Shown here: positions 6,505-14,731 of the stretch, piece after piece
Position numbering within the stretch: position 1 is the stretch's first letter
How the letters are laid out: each line of letters starts with the position of its first letter
NCBI GenBank assembly: GCA_002423705.1
Contig: DINW01000077.1
Location: 11,784 to 30,128, forward strand
Direction: 5' to 3'
DNA from: Clostridium sp. UBA5530
Lineage (GTDB): Bacteria > Bacillota > Clostridia > Clostridiales > Clostridiaceae
Length of the DNA: 18,345 nucleotides
Position numbers and translations under genes: made by a program
The notes under the pieces: generated by a model
The model's input: the letters and a program-made list of their open reading frames with translations, nothing else
Told to the model about the DNA's origin: nothing
Databases searched by the model: none

Positions 6505-7440
6505 ATGGGTATTATAGAGGTAAACAATATTACTAAAAGATTTAAGGACAAGCTAGTGCTAGATAATGTTTCTTTTACTGTAGAAGAGGGAGAAATATTT
6601 GGACTTTTAGGGCCTAATGGAGCTGGAAAATCAACTTTAATAAATATAATGAGCTCATTGCTAGATAGTGATGGAGGAAATATTTCTATCTGTGGATTTG
6701 ATATAAAAAAGGAATCTATAAAGGCAAAACAATGTATAGGGGTGGTACCTCAGGAGATAGCCTTGATGGAAAACTTAAGTGCTTATGACAATTTAGAATT
6801 TTTTGGAGCCCTTTATGGGTTAAAGGGAAAAGAATTAAAAAACAGTATAAAGGAAGCATTAGAAGTAACGGGACTTTGGGACAAAAAAAAGGAAAAGGTG
6901 AAAAAGTTCTCAGGTGGTATGAAAAGAAGATTGAATATTGCTGCATCAATAATGCATAATCCTAAAGTGCTTATAATGGACGAACCCACTGTAGGTGTCG
7001 ATCCTCAATCAAGAAATCATATTTTTTCTTTTACTAAAAGGATATGTAAGGAAAGAAAAACAACTGTTATATACACATCTCACTATATGGAAGAGGTAGA
7101 AGAATTATGTGGAAGAGTGTTTATAATGGACTTAGGTAAAGAGGTAGCTTATGGAACTCAAGAAGAAGTAAAATCTTCAGTATTTAAGAATCATAAGGTT
7201 ATAATAGAGCTTTCAAATAAAAATGGAGAAGCAATAATGTTACTAAAAAAGGTTAAAGGCATTGCAGACTTAAAGGAAGAGGAAAACTCTATAATATTAA
7301 ACATAGGTGATGATTTTAAATTAGGAGAAGCTCTAGGAATATTAGAGGAGAATAACTGTGTAATAAATAAAATAAATTATGAAGAGCCAAAGCTTGAAGA
7401 TGTATTCTTAGCTTTAACAGGAAAGAGTCTAAGGGATTAG
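6505..7440 (+). CDS. ABC transporter ATP-binding protein, ABC-2 exporter type
   Basis: The 311-residue ATPase has all core motifs: Walker A GPNGAGKST (36-44), the Q-loop VVPQEIALME (80-89), signature FSGGMKRR (135-142), Walker B VLIMDEP (155-161), the D-loop in VGVDPQ, and switch histidine H193 in YTSHYMEE. About 100 C-terminal residues follow, as in drug and antibiotic exporters of the DUF4162 type. It powers the two permeases encoded directly downstream; the first starts 10 bases after this stop. The gene order kinase, regulator, ATPase, permease, permease matches Bacillus lnrJKLMN (yfiJKLMN), a linearmycin resistance system. A role in export of, or resistance to, membrane-active compounds is inferred from that context. 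Its ribosome-binding site lies inside a strong hairpin. Confidence 0.94.
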   Translation: MGIIEVNNITKRFKDKLVLDNVSFTVEEGEIFGLLGPNGAGKSTLINIMSSLLDSDGGNISICGFDIKKESIKAKQCIGVVPQEIALMENLSAYDNLEFFGALYGLKGKELKNSIKEALEVTGLWDKKKEKVKKFSGGMKRRLNIAASIMHNPKVLIMDEPTVGVDPQSRNHIFSFTKRICKERKTTVIYTSHYMEEVEELCGRVFIMDLGKEVAYGTQEEVKSSVFKNHKVIIELSNKNGEAIMLLKKVKGIADLKEEENSIILNIGDDFKLGEALGILEENNCVINKINYEEPKLEDVFLALTGKSLRD

Positions 7441-7450
7441 GAGGAGAGTT

Positions 7451-8527
7451 ATGAAATTACTTATATACATGAAAATGCAATTTAAAAAGCTTTTTTCTAA
7501 CTTTCAAGTTAGTATATTATATTTTATTGCATTACCATTGATTATTGGAGCAGTAATGGGATTTATGCAAGAAGCTCTTCATTCTAATGATTTAAAGATA
7601 GATGTGATTTCTATTAAAGTCATAGATGAAGATAAATCAGAATTATCTCAGGAGTTTATAAAGTTTTTAAAAAAACCTGAGATGAAAGATGTACTAAAGG
7701 TAGTGGATGATGATTCAGATGCAGAGGTAACCATCCCTAAGGGATATGCTGAGGATACATTAGCATTTAAAGATTCAACTATAACTATACAAGATAAAAA
7801 TACTAGTGAATTTAAGCTAGGAACAGTAAAATCTATAATTGACAACTATCATAAAGGCTTGTATACAGCTTTAAAGGGTGAAGAAAATAAATCCTATCTT
7901 CAACAGGTGAAGCTTGAAAGTAAGCAACAGGAGAATCCTTATTCTTTCTTTTCAGTTTCTCTTATAAGTTTAGCTTGTGGAATGATGATATTAAGCTTAA
8001 CTAACACTGACGTGGAAAAAAATGAAAAGGTATTTAATAATAGGGTAAATTCTACCCCTAACACAAAGACGGCTTTATTGAATTATAAATTCATAACCTA
8101 TTTCTTCTATGTATTTATAAGTATAGCTATATACTGGCTAGTATATAGAATATCTGGAGTAGCCTTTCAAGGAAATGTGGGGGGATTGATTGTGATTTCA
8201 GCCACATCTAGTATTTTGATAGTAAGCATAATAATATTCCTTATAACTATACTTACAGAAAAATATGCAAAGGCTGGAGCTATGGTATTGTTTATGTTGC
8301 CTATAATAGGAGGAGGAGTATTTTTAGATAAGGTGAATTTCCTTGGCAAAATAGTGCCTACCTATTATATATCAGAATTATTTAAAGGTTATGAAAGAAC
8401 AGGAATTATAGATTGGAAAATAGTCATGGTACTATTCTTAGTATCTTTTGGACTATATATAATATCTATATTTAAGATCATGAATAGGAGGGGTAGACAT
8501 GAGAATAGCATGGTTAACTTGGGTTAA
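7451..8527 (+). CDS. ABC-2 family permease, first of two
   Basis: The 358-residue membrane protein has one N-terminal transmembrane helix (about 18-40), a hydrophilic extracytoplasmic region (about 45-165) and then about five helices in the C-terminal half (near 165-183, 212-232, 240-266, 274-292 and 324-341). This is the ABC2_membrane_3 layout. ATG 7451 is 10 bases after the ATPase stop and has a GGAGGAG site. The 3' end overlaps the second permease by 29 bases. The extracytoplasmic part carries IKVIDEDKSELSQEFI, closely echoed by IAILDEDKSEKSNELI in the next gene, so the two permeases are old duplicates that probably form a heterodimeric channel. The substrate is unknown. Confidence 0.9.
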   Translation: MKLLIYMKMQFKKLFSNFQVSILYFIALPLIIGAVMGFMQEALHSNDLKIDVISIKVIDEDKSELSQEFIKFLKKPEMKDVLKVVDDDSDAEVTIPKGYAEDTLAFKDSTITIQDKNTSEFKLGTVKSIIDNYHKGLYTALKGEENKSYLQQVKLESKQQENPYSFFSVSLISLACGMMILSLTNTDVEKNEKVFNNRVNSTPNTKTALLNYKFITYFFYVFISIAIYWLVYRISGVAFQGNVGGLIVISATSSILIVSIIIFLITILTEKYAKAGAMVLFMLPIIGGGVFLDKVNFLGKIVPTYYISELFKGYERTGIIDWKIVMVLFLVSFGLYIISIFKIMNRRGRHENSMVNLG

Positions 8528-9569
8528 TATAAAGAGACTTATAAAAAATCCTAATATTATATTGATGCTAATAGTGTTGCCTGGAATCATGGTAGGGGCC
8601 ATTTTTGCCAATAATATGGGTTCAGATAAAGATAAAAAGCCAACTATAGCTATATTGGATGAGGATAAAAGTGAGAAAAGTAATGAGCTTATAGATAAAT
8701 TAAAGGAATTTTATAAAGTAAATCTATATACAGATGAAAATAAGGAAGAGTCTTACAAAAAAGTTGAAGATGGAACTATAGGAGAACTATATCATATAGA
8801 AAAGGGATTTCAAGATAAGATAAATGCTAAAGAACATGTAAATATAAAGGTGGTAAACACAGGAGAAAATTCAGGTTCTATAGCTGCAAGAAACAAAATA
8901 GAAGATTTTATAAAACTTAGCATAACAGGTAAGGAGCCAGGCCATGCTGTAAAGTCTATAATTGAAGTTAATGCAAAAGAAAATAATGTTATGTATGTAG
9001 TTATGATATTGATGATGTGTTATTTTATGGTTTTATCTAGTGCTAATATTGGTGAAGATATTATAAAACTTAAAAAACAAAATATCATTAAAAGATCAAT
9101 AACCACAGCCAACAAGGATTATGAAATTTTAGGATCTATGCTTTTAGCTATATTTTTTATTCAAACAATTTCTACCTCATTAGTGTTTATAGCTTTCTAT
9201 AAAATTATGGGCATAAAAGTTGATATCTTCAGCAATAGCATTTTAGTAATAGTTTTATGTAGTTTATTCTCAACTAGTTTGGTATTAGCTGCAGTAAGAT
9301 GGTTAAAAAATGCAGCAGTGTCAGAATTGCTCATAGTGGTATATGGACTTATAACCTATGTATTATCTATGACTACTATGAATTTGGGATTTATGGGTGA
9401 AGTACCAAAGTCCTTAGAAAATCTAAGTAAACTAAGTCCATTTTATTGGATGGGAAATATTTTAAATAGTAATAATGTAATTTTAAGCATATTTATAATA
9501 ATTCTCATGGCTGCTTGCTTTTTCACAGCAGGAACTTTTAGATTAAAGGATTTTGCTAAGGAAAATTAA
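8499..9569 (+). CDS. ABC-2 family permease, second of two
   Basis: The 356-residue protein has the same architecture as its upstream neighbour: an N-terminal helix (about 17-38), an extracytoplasmic domain containing the shared DEDKSE motif, and about five C-terminal helices (near 165-183, 210-231, 243-265, 275-290 and 331-348). ATG 8499 has an AGGAGGGG site and lies within the end of the preceding permease gene, which points to coupled translation and equal amounts. It is the last gene of the transporter operon and is followed by a strong terminator. Confidence 0.9.
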   Translation: MRIAWLTWVNIKRLIKNPNIILMLIVLPGIMVGAIFANNMGSDKDKKPTIAILDEDKSEKSNELIDKLKEFYKVNLYTDENKEESYKKVEDGTIGELYHIEKGFQDKINAKEHVNIKVVNTGENSGSIAARNKIEDFIKLSITGKEPGHAVKSIIEVNAKENNVMYVVMILMMCYFMVLSSANIGEDIIKLKKQNIIKRSITTANKDYEILGSMLLAIFFIQTISTSLVFIAFYKIMGIKVDIFSNSILVIVLCSLFSTSLVLAAVRWLKNAAVSELLIVVYGLITYVLSMTTMNLGFMGEVPKSLENLSKLSPFYWMGNILNSNNVILSIFIIILMAACFFTAGTFRLKDFAKEN

Positions 9570-9605
9570 TAAAACTCAAAAATGTGAATTGAATAGATAG
9601 TAATA

Positions 9606-9648
9606 AAATAAACTCTTTGTGGAAATATATCACAAAGAGTTTATTTTT
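9606..9648 (+). terminator. Strong intrinsic terminator after the ABC operon
   Basis: A perfect 16-pair stem, AAATAAACTCTTTGTG (9606-9621) with CACAAAGAGTTTATTT (9631-9646), has a 9-base loop and ends in five T residues (9644-9648). It lies 36 bases after the permease stop. Confidence 0.92.
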
Positions 9649-9649
9649 G

Positions 9650-9678
9650 TTGAAAAATGAAACAAGTTCAAGTAATAT
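9650..9678 (+). promoter_or_regulatory. Candidate promoter of the polysaccharide operon
   Basis: TTGAAA (9650-9655, 5/6 match) and TAATAT (9673-9678, 4/6 match) are separated by 17 bases, just after the terminator and about 60 bases before the synthase start. I looked for a c-di-GMP riboswitch in the 90-base leader and saw none. Confidence 0.4.
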
Positions 9679-9740
9679 TAAATAGCGAATTAAATAGACT
9701 TTTTATATGATGATTAAAAAACATAATATGGAGGATAGAT

Positions 9741-12089
9741 ATGGAGCAGGAGAAAAGAAAATCTAATAGGATATTGAGTACCTTTACTATTATAACCTCT
9801 GTAATATATATAGTATGGAGAATATTTTTTACTATACCCTTTGGATTTGGTTTTGTAGCTGTCGTTAGTGGAATTATATTGCTTTTAGCAGAGGTTGGAG
9901 GACTATTTGAATCTGCAGTACATTTTTACAATATGTCTAATATTTTGTTGCCAGAAAAACCTGAAGTGGATGAGCAGGATTTTCCCCATGTAGACGTGTT
10001 TATAGCAACCTACAACGAACCTATAGATTTGTTATATAAAACGGTAAACGGATGTTTACATATGGATTATCCTGATAAAAGCAAAGTTCATATCTATTTA
10101 TGTGATGATAATCGCAGACCAGCCATTCGCAAACTAGCGAAAGAGATGGGCGTTAATTATATTGATCGACCTGATAATAAAGGAGCGAAAGCAGGAAACT
10201 TGAATCATGCGATGTCTGTGACATCATCCCCACTGATTGCAACTTTTGATGCTGACATGATTCCAAAACATGACTTTTTAATGAAAACCGTTCCTTATTT
10301 TATTGATGCAGAAATCAAAAACAAAGATAGAGCGGAAAAAGACCAAATCAAACTTGGCTTTGTGCAAACTCCGCAAAGTTTTTATAATCCAGATTTGTTT
10401 CAATTTAACCTATTTTCAGAAAAGCGCATTCCGAATGAACAAGATTATTTTTATAAAGATATTCAAGTTGCTAAAAATAAAACTAACTCTGTAATTTATG
10501 GAGGATCAAATACGGTACTCTCAAGAGAAGCACTAAATGAGGTAGGTGGATTTTATACAAAGGTAATAACTGAGGATTTTGCTACAGGAATGCTTATTCA
10601 AAGTAAGGGATATAGATGCTATGCCCTTAATGAAATAAAGGCCTCTGGTCTTTCTCCATCAGATTTAAAGAGCTTGATGAAGCAAAGAGCTAGGTGGGCA
10701 AGAGGGTGTATTCAAACTAAAAGGAAATTGCATATTTTTTTCAGATCAGGCTTGAATTTCAAACAAAAATTGAATTATATAACTTCAGTGAATTATTGGT
10801 ATTTTGGCATTAAAAGGTTAGCTTATATAATAAGTCCTATACTATTTTCTGTTTTTAATATTATGGTGGTAAAATGCAATCCTGTGCAGATAATAATATT
10901 CTGGCTTCCCATGTATTTATGTACTAATGCTTCACTACGAAGGTTATCTAACAATGTTCGGACCAGCAAATGGACCAATATATATGAAACTATATTATTT
11001 CCGGCGTTGATTCCAGCAGTACTGCTAGAAACTGTAGGTATATCACAAAAAAAATTTGCTGTAACAAGAAAGGATAAGGTTGAAAATGAAAGGGCTTATC
11101 AAATAAAGCTAGCAATACCACAGGGTATTTTAGCTGTATTATCTTTAATTGGAATTGTAAGCTGCATAAGAATGATGTTTGTAACAGGTTCACCAGGATA
11201 TATTATTGTTTTATTTTGGCTTGTTGCAAATCTATATAGTGTAATTATGGCCTTATTTTTTCTTTTAGAGAGAAAATCCATTCGTCACAGTGAAAGATTT
11301 CAAATTAAAAGCCCATGCACTATAGAAATAGAAGAATACGGGAAGATACAGTGTGAGACCTATGATATTTCAGAGGGGGGAATTTCAGTTATTATGAATT
11401 TTCCAGAGTACATCTGCCCAGATAAACCTATAAAGCTAAAATTGTTTAGTGGAAAGTACAATTGTAGTTTTTATGGAGAGATAATTCAGGTTAATGAGCA
11501 GAATGATAAATGGAGGTACTCTTTTAAAATAGTTAAAATTGAAGAAGATGAATATAGAAAATTATTAAATATCATTTATGATAGGGTTCCACCTAGAGCC
11601 AATGAATTGATAGACCATAGCATATATGAAGATTTAAAGGTAAACATAGAAAAGAGAGGAAAAAAACCTATGACCTTTGGTAGAAAATTACCTAGAGTTT
11701 CCTTGAGTAAAGAAATTCAGGGAATAGATCAACAAGGAAAACCTCATAAAATAATTCTTTTAAATTTTAATTATAGATATGTGCTGATAAAAGACCTTGA
11801 ATATAAAAATTTGGATAGGCTTTTATTCTATGTTAATGATGAAAAGGTAGAATTAAAACTGAAGTCTGAAAATAGTGAAGATCCTTCAACAGAAAGTAAA
11901 AGGCCAATAAAAGGGATACTATATACTATAGAGAATTATGAAAGTTTAGTTAGAAACCAAGGTTTCAAGGAAGAACTTTTCAATTGGGTCAAAGAAAATA
12001 AAAGATTAGAAAAGGAAAAGAGGGAAAAACAAGTATCCATGAAAAAAGAAGCTGAAAAGGAAGATTTTGATGAAATGGCTATGCTCTAA
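9741..12089 (+). CDS. Cellulose-synthase-like processive glycosyltransferase with PilZ domain
   Basis: This 782-residue family-2 glycosyltransferase is of the BcsA type, polymerising and exporting a beta-linked glycan across the membrane from a UDP-sugar. Two N-terminal helices (about 13-32, 35-51) precede the catalytic domain, with DDN (122-124), DAD (170-172), TED (277-279) and QRARW (315-319), the full D,D,D,Q-x-x-RW set. More membrane helices follow (about 350-510), and the gating-loop-like FAVTRK is at 439-444. A PilZ domain at about 510-605 retains both c-di-GMP motifs, RHSER (515-519) and DISEGG (542-547). Some 175 extra residues follow it and end in a charged helix. Codons 114-253 show codon use unlike the rest of the gene. 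ATG 9741 follows a GGAGG-type site. It is the first gene of a four-gene operon. Cellulose is the best guess for the product; poly-ManNAc, as made by Listeria PssC-like enzymes, is possible. Confidence 0.9.
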   Translation: MEQEKRKSNRILSTFTIITSVIYIVWRIFFTIPFGFGFVAVVSGIILLLAEVGGLFESAVHFYNMSNILLPEKPEVDEQDFPHVDVFIATYNEPIDLLYKTVNGCLHMDYPDKSKVHIYLCDDNRRPAIRKLAKEMGVNYIDRPDNKGAKAGNLNHAMSVTSSPLIATFDADMIPKHDFLMKTVPYFIDAEIKNKDRAEKDQIKLGFVQTPQSFYNPDLFQFNLFSEKRIPNEQDYFYKDIQVAKNKTNSVIYGGSNTVLSREALNEVGGFYTKVITEDFATGMLIQSKGYRCYALNEIKASGLSPSDLKSLMKQRARWARGCIQTKRKLHIFFRSGLNFKQKLNYITSVNYWYFGIKRLAYIISPILFSVFNIMVVKCNPVQIIIFWLPMYLCTNASLRRLSNNVRTSKWTNIYETILFPALIPAVLLETVGISQKKFAVTRKDKVENERAYQIKLAIPQGILAVLSLIGIVSCIRMMFVTGSPGYIIVLFWLVANLYSVIMALFFLLERKSIRHSERFQIKSPCTIEIEEYGKIQCETYDISEGGISVIMNFPEYICPDKPIKLKLFSGKYNCSFYGEIIQVNEQNDKWRYSFKIVKIEEDEYRKLLNIIYDRVPPRANELIDHSIYEDLKVNIEKRGKKPMTFGRKLPRVSLSKEIQGIDQQGKPHKIILLNFNYRYVLIKDLEYKNLDRLLFYVNDEKVELKLKSENSEDPSTESKRPIKGILYTIENYESLVRNQGFKEELFNWVKENKRLEKEKREKQVSMKKEAEKEDFDEMAML
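10065..10510 (+). other. Codon-usage island inside the synthase gene
   Basis: In codons 114-253, all 11 isoleucines are ATT or ATC and none is ATA, 4 of 7 arginines are CGC or CGA, and GCG occurs four times and CCG twice. In the first 113 codons, 9 of 12 isoleucines are ATA and all three arginines are AGA or AGG. In the 75 or so codons after the island every arginine is again AGA or AGG. The frame is intact and the protein motifs are normal. The edges are approximate. A recombinant tract from a relative with different codon preference is the simplest reading. Confidence 0.6.
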
Positions 12090-12126
12090 TAATAGATATA
12101 CTATAATTTTACGGAGGACACATAAC

Positions 12127-13263
12127 GTGAAAAAAAATTTTTTCCTAATAATAAAATTTTTTATTATTGTATTTATAGTTATATTTCATAGTGGAATTAA
12201 AGTTCAGGCTACAGTGGATCATAGAAATTTTCCTAGTGTAATGAATAACAATTTGCAACTATGGAATAATGGTACAAAGATAAATGTTGATTATAAAGAA
12301 GAGTATATGAAGGTAAACCTAGACACGTCAGATCTTGAAAAAGGAGAGTATACCTCTTATTTGTTTAAAATGATGGAAAGCTATAAATCCATAGGTAGTG
12401 GAGAGAATTCAAAGGTTGTACCACAAGGAAGCAACTGGGAAGGATATAACGGAGTAGCCTTTAGTGTAAAAAATAATAGCAATTCCAATCTAAGACTCAA
12501 TTTTATAGTTGTGGATAGAAATGAAAATAAGATGGAAACATTAGAAAATGAACCCATAGTATTTCAGGAAAACAAGTCATTATATTTTAGATATCCTAAA
12601 GGAAACCATGTGGAAGTACCTCCAGGTTTTAATGGTACACTAAGTTTTATTTTTCAAAGCACAAAGGAAGAAAATAAAAACTTTAACCTTTCTGATATAC
12701 AATCCTGTGGCATAAATATTTTAAATATAGATAACGAAAAGCAAGAATTAGAAATAAGCAAATTTTCTCTTTTAAGTCAAGAAGACACTGATAAATTTAT
12801 CAATATTAGAGGAGTAAACTTAAAAGGACAAGATTTATTAACTATTCCTAATGTTGAAGAAGATATATACCAGTATACTGCAACCATAACAGATTTTAAA
12901 GGAAGTGTCATTGAAGGAGGTGTAGAGTTTTATTTTCAGGAGCCTATAAATGGGGTTCATATTACAAAAGAGGGCAAATTAGCAGTTAGTGATAATGCAT
13001 TGTCTGGGGAACTAAGAATATATTGTTCAGCCTCGGACAATGTTTCATGGAACAATTATATAGATGTAAAACTCCAAAAGTTTAATGGAAGTCCTGAAAA
13101 TAAAGGTAAAATAACTGTGCCTAAACCTGAGGAGATGAAAAACTATAGAGAAATCTATAGGTGGGGATTAAGCAATAGAAATAGGAATTATATTTTAATA
13201 AGCTTAGGATTAATTATTGTTTTACTTTTAGTGATTATTGTAATGTGGAGAATTAAATCTTAA
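12127..13263 (+). CDS. Membrane-anchored extracytoplasmic protein, possible BcsB-like partner
   Basis: I placed the start at GTG 12127 because GGAGG lies at 12113-12117 and the N-terminus then becomes a textbook signal segment (MKKNFFLIIKFFIIVFIVIFHSG). An upstream in-frame TTG at 12067 would add 20 unlikely residues overlapping the synthase gene. The 378-residue protein has a signal peptide ending near residue 30, and a beta-rich domain at about 45-220 resembling a carbohydrate-binding jelly roll (NWEGYNGVAFSVKNNSNSNL, then LRLNFIVVDRN). A second, immunoglobulin-like beta region follows at about 225-325. The C-terminus is a single membrane helix (YILISLGLIIVLLLVIIVMW) with a short basic tail. 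It is predicted to sit outside the cell, anchored at its C-terminus, like the sugar-binding and anchor parts of BcsB. It has no sequence motif proving this. It lies 37 bases after the synthase and 26 before the acyltransferase. Confidence 0.8.
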   Translation: MKKNFFLIIKFFIIVFIVIFHSGIKVQATVDHRNFPSVMNNNLQLWNNGTKINVDYKEEYMKVNLDTSDLEKGEYTSYLFKMMESYKSIGSGENSKVVPQGSNWEGYNGVAFSVKNNSNSNLRLNFIVVDRNENKMETLENEPIVFQENKSLYFRYPKGNHVEVPPGFNGTLSFIFQSTKEENKNFNLSDIQSCGINILNIDNEKQELEISKFSLLSQEDTDKFINIRGVNLKGQDLLTIPNVEEDIYQYTATITDFKGSVIEGGVEFYFQEPINGVHITKEGKLAVSDNALSGELRIYCSASDNVSWNNYIDVKLQKFNGSPENKGKITVPKPEEMKNYREIYRWGLSNRNRNYILISLGLIIVLLLVIIVMWRIKS

Positions 13264-13289
13264 GGCCTTTGACAAAGGAGGTATAGATA

Positions 13290-14711
13290 TTGGTTTTTTC
13301 AAGTATAGTATTTTTATTTTTCTTTTTACCTTGTGTTTTAATATTATATTATTTAGCATATTTTTCAAGAGGTTTAAAAAACGTCATATTATTATTATCC
13401 AGCTTATTTTTCTATTGGTGGGGAGAACCTAGATTTGCACTTGTAATGCTGTTATCTATAGTTGCAAACTACATATTTGGATTGCTGGTAGATGAATATA
13501 GAGATGTACATAACAAGGCAAAAATTTTTCTTATCATAGCCTGCATTTATAACTTAGGTATTTTATTTATATTTAAATATTTAACATTTATTTTGAAAAA
13601 TTTTAACATGAATATGGAAAGTAAAATTCCAATACCTAACATAGTTCTCCCAATAGGTATATCTTTCTTTACATTTCAGGCATTATCTTACGTTATAGAT
13701 GTATATAGAGGAGATGCTAAAGTTCAGAGGAATCCTTTAAATATAGGATTATACATAGCTCTATTTCCACAGCTGGTTGCTGGACCTATTGTTAGGTACA
13801 ACAGCATTGAAGAGCAAATAAATGGACGAAATGAAACCTGGGATAAGTTTAGCGTAGGTACCTGTAGGTTTATAGTAGGTCTAGCTAAAAAGGTATTAAT
13901 ATCTAATAGTGTTGCTATAATAGCTCAAAAAGCTTTTACTATGAATGCAATAAACCCTATAGCTGTAACCTATGCTTGGCTTGGAGCAATTGCATATACT
14001 CTCCAAATATACTTTGATTTTTCTGGATATTCGGATATGGCTATAGGATTAGGTTTAATGTTTGGGTTTAAATTTGAAGAAAATTTCAATTATCCATATA
14101 TATCTAAATCAGTCAGTGAGTTTTGGAGAAGATGGCACATATCCTTAGGAAATTGGTTTAAGGATTATGTGTACTTTCCAATGGGTGGTTCTCGGGTAAA
14201 AAACAAGGATAAGGTCATTAAGAATCTATTAGTTGTATGGGTACTAACGGGTGTATGGCACGGTGCGGAATGGACTTTTTTAATATGGGGCATGTGGCAT
14301 TTCTTATTCATAGCTATAGAAAAGTTAACTAATTTTCATAAGAAGCCTGGAAAACCAATTTTAAAAAACATATATGTTTTATTGGTAGTGATTATAGGAT
14401 GGGTAATATTTGGTGCAAAGGATATAAAAGAGGCAGGAAATTATCTTTCTTCCATGTTTGGAATCAATGGAAATGTTCTATGGGGCAGTGAAACTATTAT
14501 GTTTTTGAGAGAATACTGGGGGTTCATATTAAGTGCAGTAATATTTTCAACTCCTATTGCTAGAAAAATAAACAAAAATTTAGCCCAGGGGGCACCTTTC
14601 AGTGGTATTTTGAATTTTATGTATCCAATAACTATAGGGGCGGTATTTTTAATATGTGTTACTTACTTAATAAAAGGCGGATACAATCCATTCATATATT
14701 TCAATTTTTAG
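13290..14711 (+). CDS. MBOAT-family O-acyltransferase, AlgI-like
   Basis: The 473-residue multi-pass protein is closely patterned on AlgI/WssH-type polysaccharide O-acetyltransferases. It opens with the family-typical MVFSSIVFLFFFLPCVL and contains LPIGISFFTFQALSYVIDVYRG (about 120-141), the re-entrant stretch LFPQLVAGPIVRY, the motif FWRRWHISLGNWFKDYVYFP with H283, and the near-invariant MBOAT histidine H324 in TGVWHGAEW. Length is usual for the group. The start is TTG 13290, supported by AAAGGAGG 7 bases upstream and by the conserved N-terminus. Such proteins pass acetyl groups from the cytoplasm through the membrane to an extracytoplasmic partner that modifies the polymer. The partner is very probably the DHHW protein encoded next. 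The non-ATG start may hold its level below that of the synthase (inference). Confidence 0.93.
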   Translation: MVFSSIVFLFFFLPCVLILYYLAYFSRGLKNVILLLSSLFFYWWGEPRFALVMLLSIVANYIFGLLVDEYRDVHNKAKIFLIIACIYNLGILFIFKYLTFILKNFNMNMESKIPIPNIVLPIGISFFTFQALSYVIDVYRGDAKVQRNPLNIGLYIALFPQLVAGPIVRYNSIEEQINGRNETWDKFSVGTCRFIVGLAKKVLISNSVAIIAQKAFTMNAINPIAVTYAWLGAIAYTLQIYFDFSGYSDMAIGLGLMFGFKFEENFNYPYISKSVSEFWRRWHISLGNWFKDYVYFPMGGSRVKNKDKVIKNLLVVWVLTGVWHGAEWTFLIWGMWHFLFIAIEKLTNFHKKPGKPILKNIYVLLVVIIGWVIFGAKDIKEAGNYLSSMFGINGNVLWGSETIMFLREYWGFILSAVIFSTPIARKINKNLAQGAPFSGILNFMYPITIGAVFLICVTYLIKGGYNPFIYFNF

Positions 14712-14731
14712 ATAGAGGAGGGTTGCTCAAG

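Noticed and set aside
9649..9740. c-di-GMP riboswitch upstream of the PilZ-bearing synthase
   Set aside because: I looked because of the PilZ domain, but none of the conserved GEMM or class II aptamer sequences is present in this short leader.
10990..11281. Two minus-strand open frames inside the synthase gene
   Set aside because: They are opposite the membrane-helix region, hydrophobic by complementarity only, and lack start signals.
12067..12126. N-terminal extension of the extracytoplasmic protein from TTG 12067
   Set aside because: It overlaps the synthase gene and would place 20 polar residues before a good signal peptide. GTG 12127 has a proper GGAGG site.
14654..14731. N-terminal extension of the DHHW protein from ATG 14654
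   Set aside because: It overlaps the end of the MBOAT gene in another frame with no ribosome site; GTG 14732 is preceded by AGGAGG.
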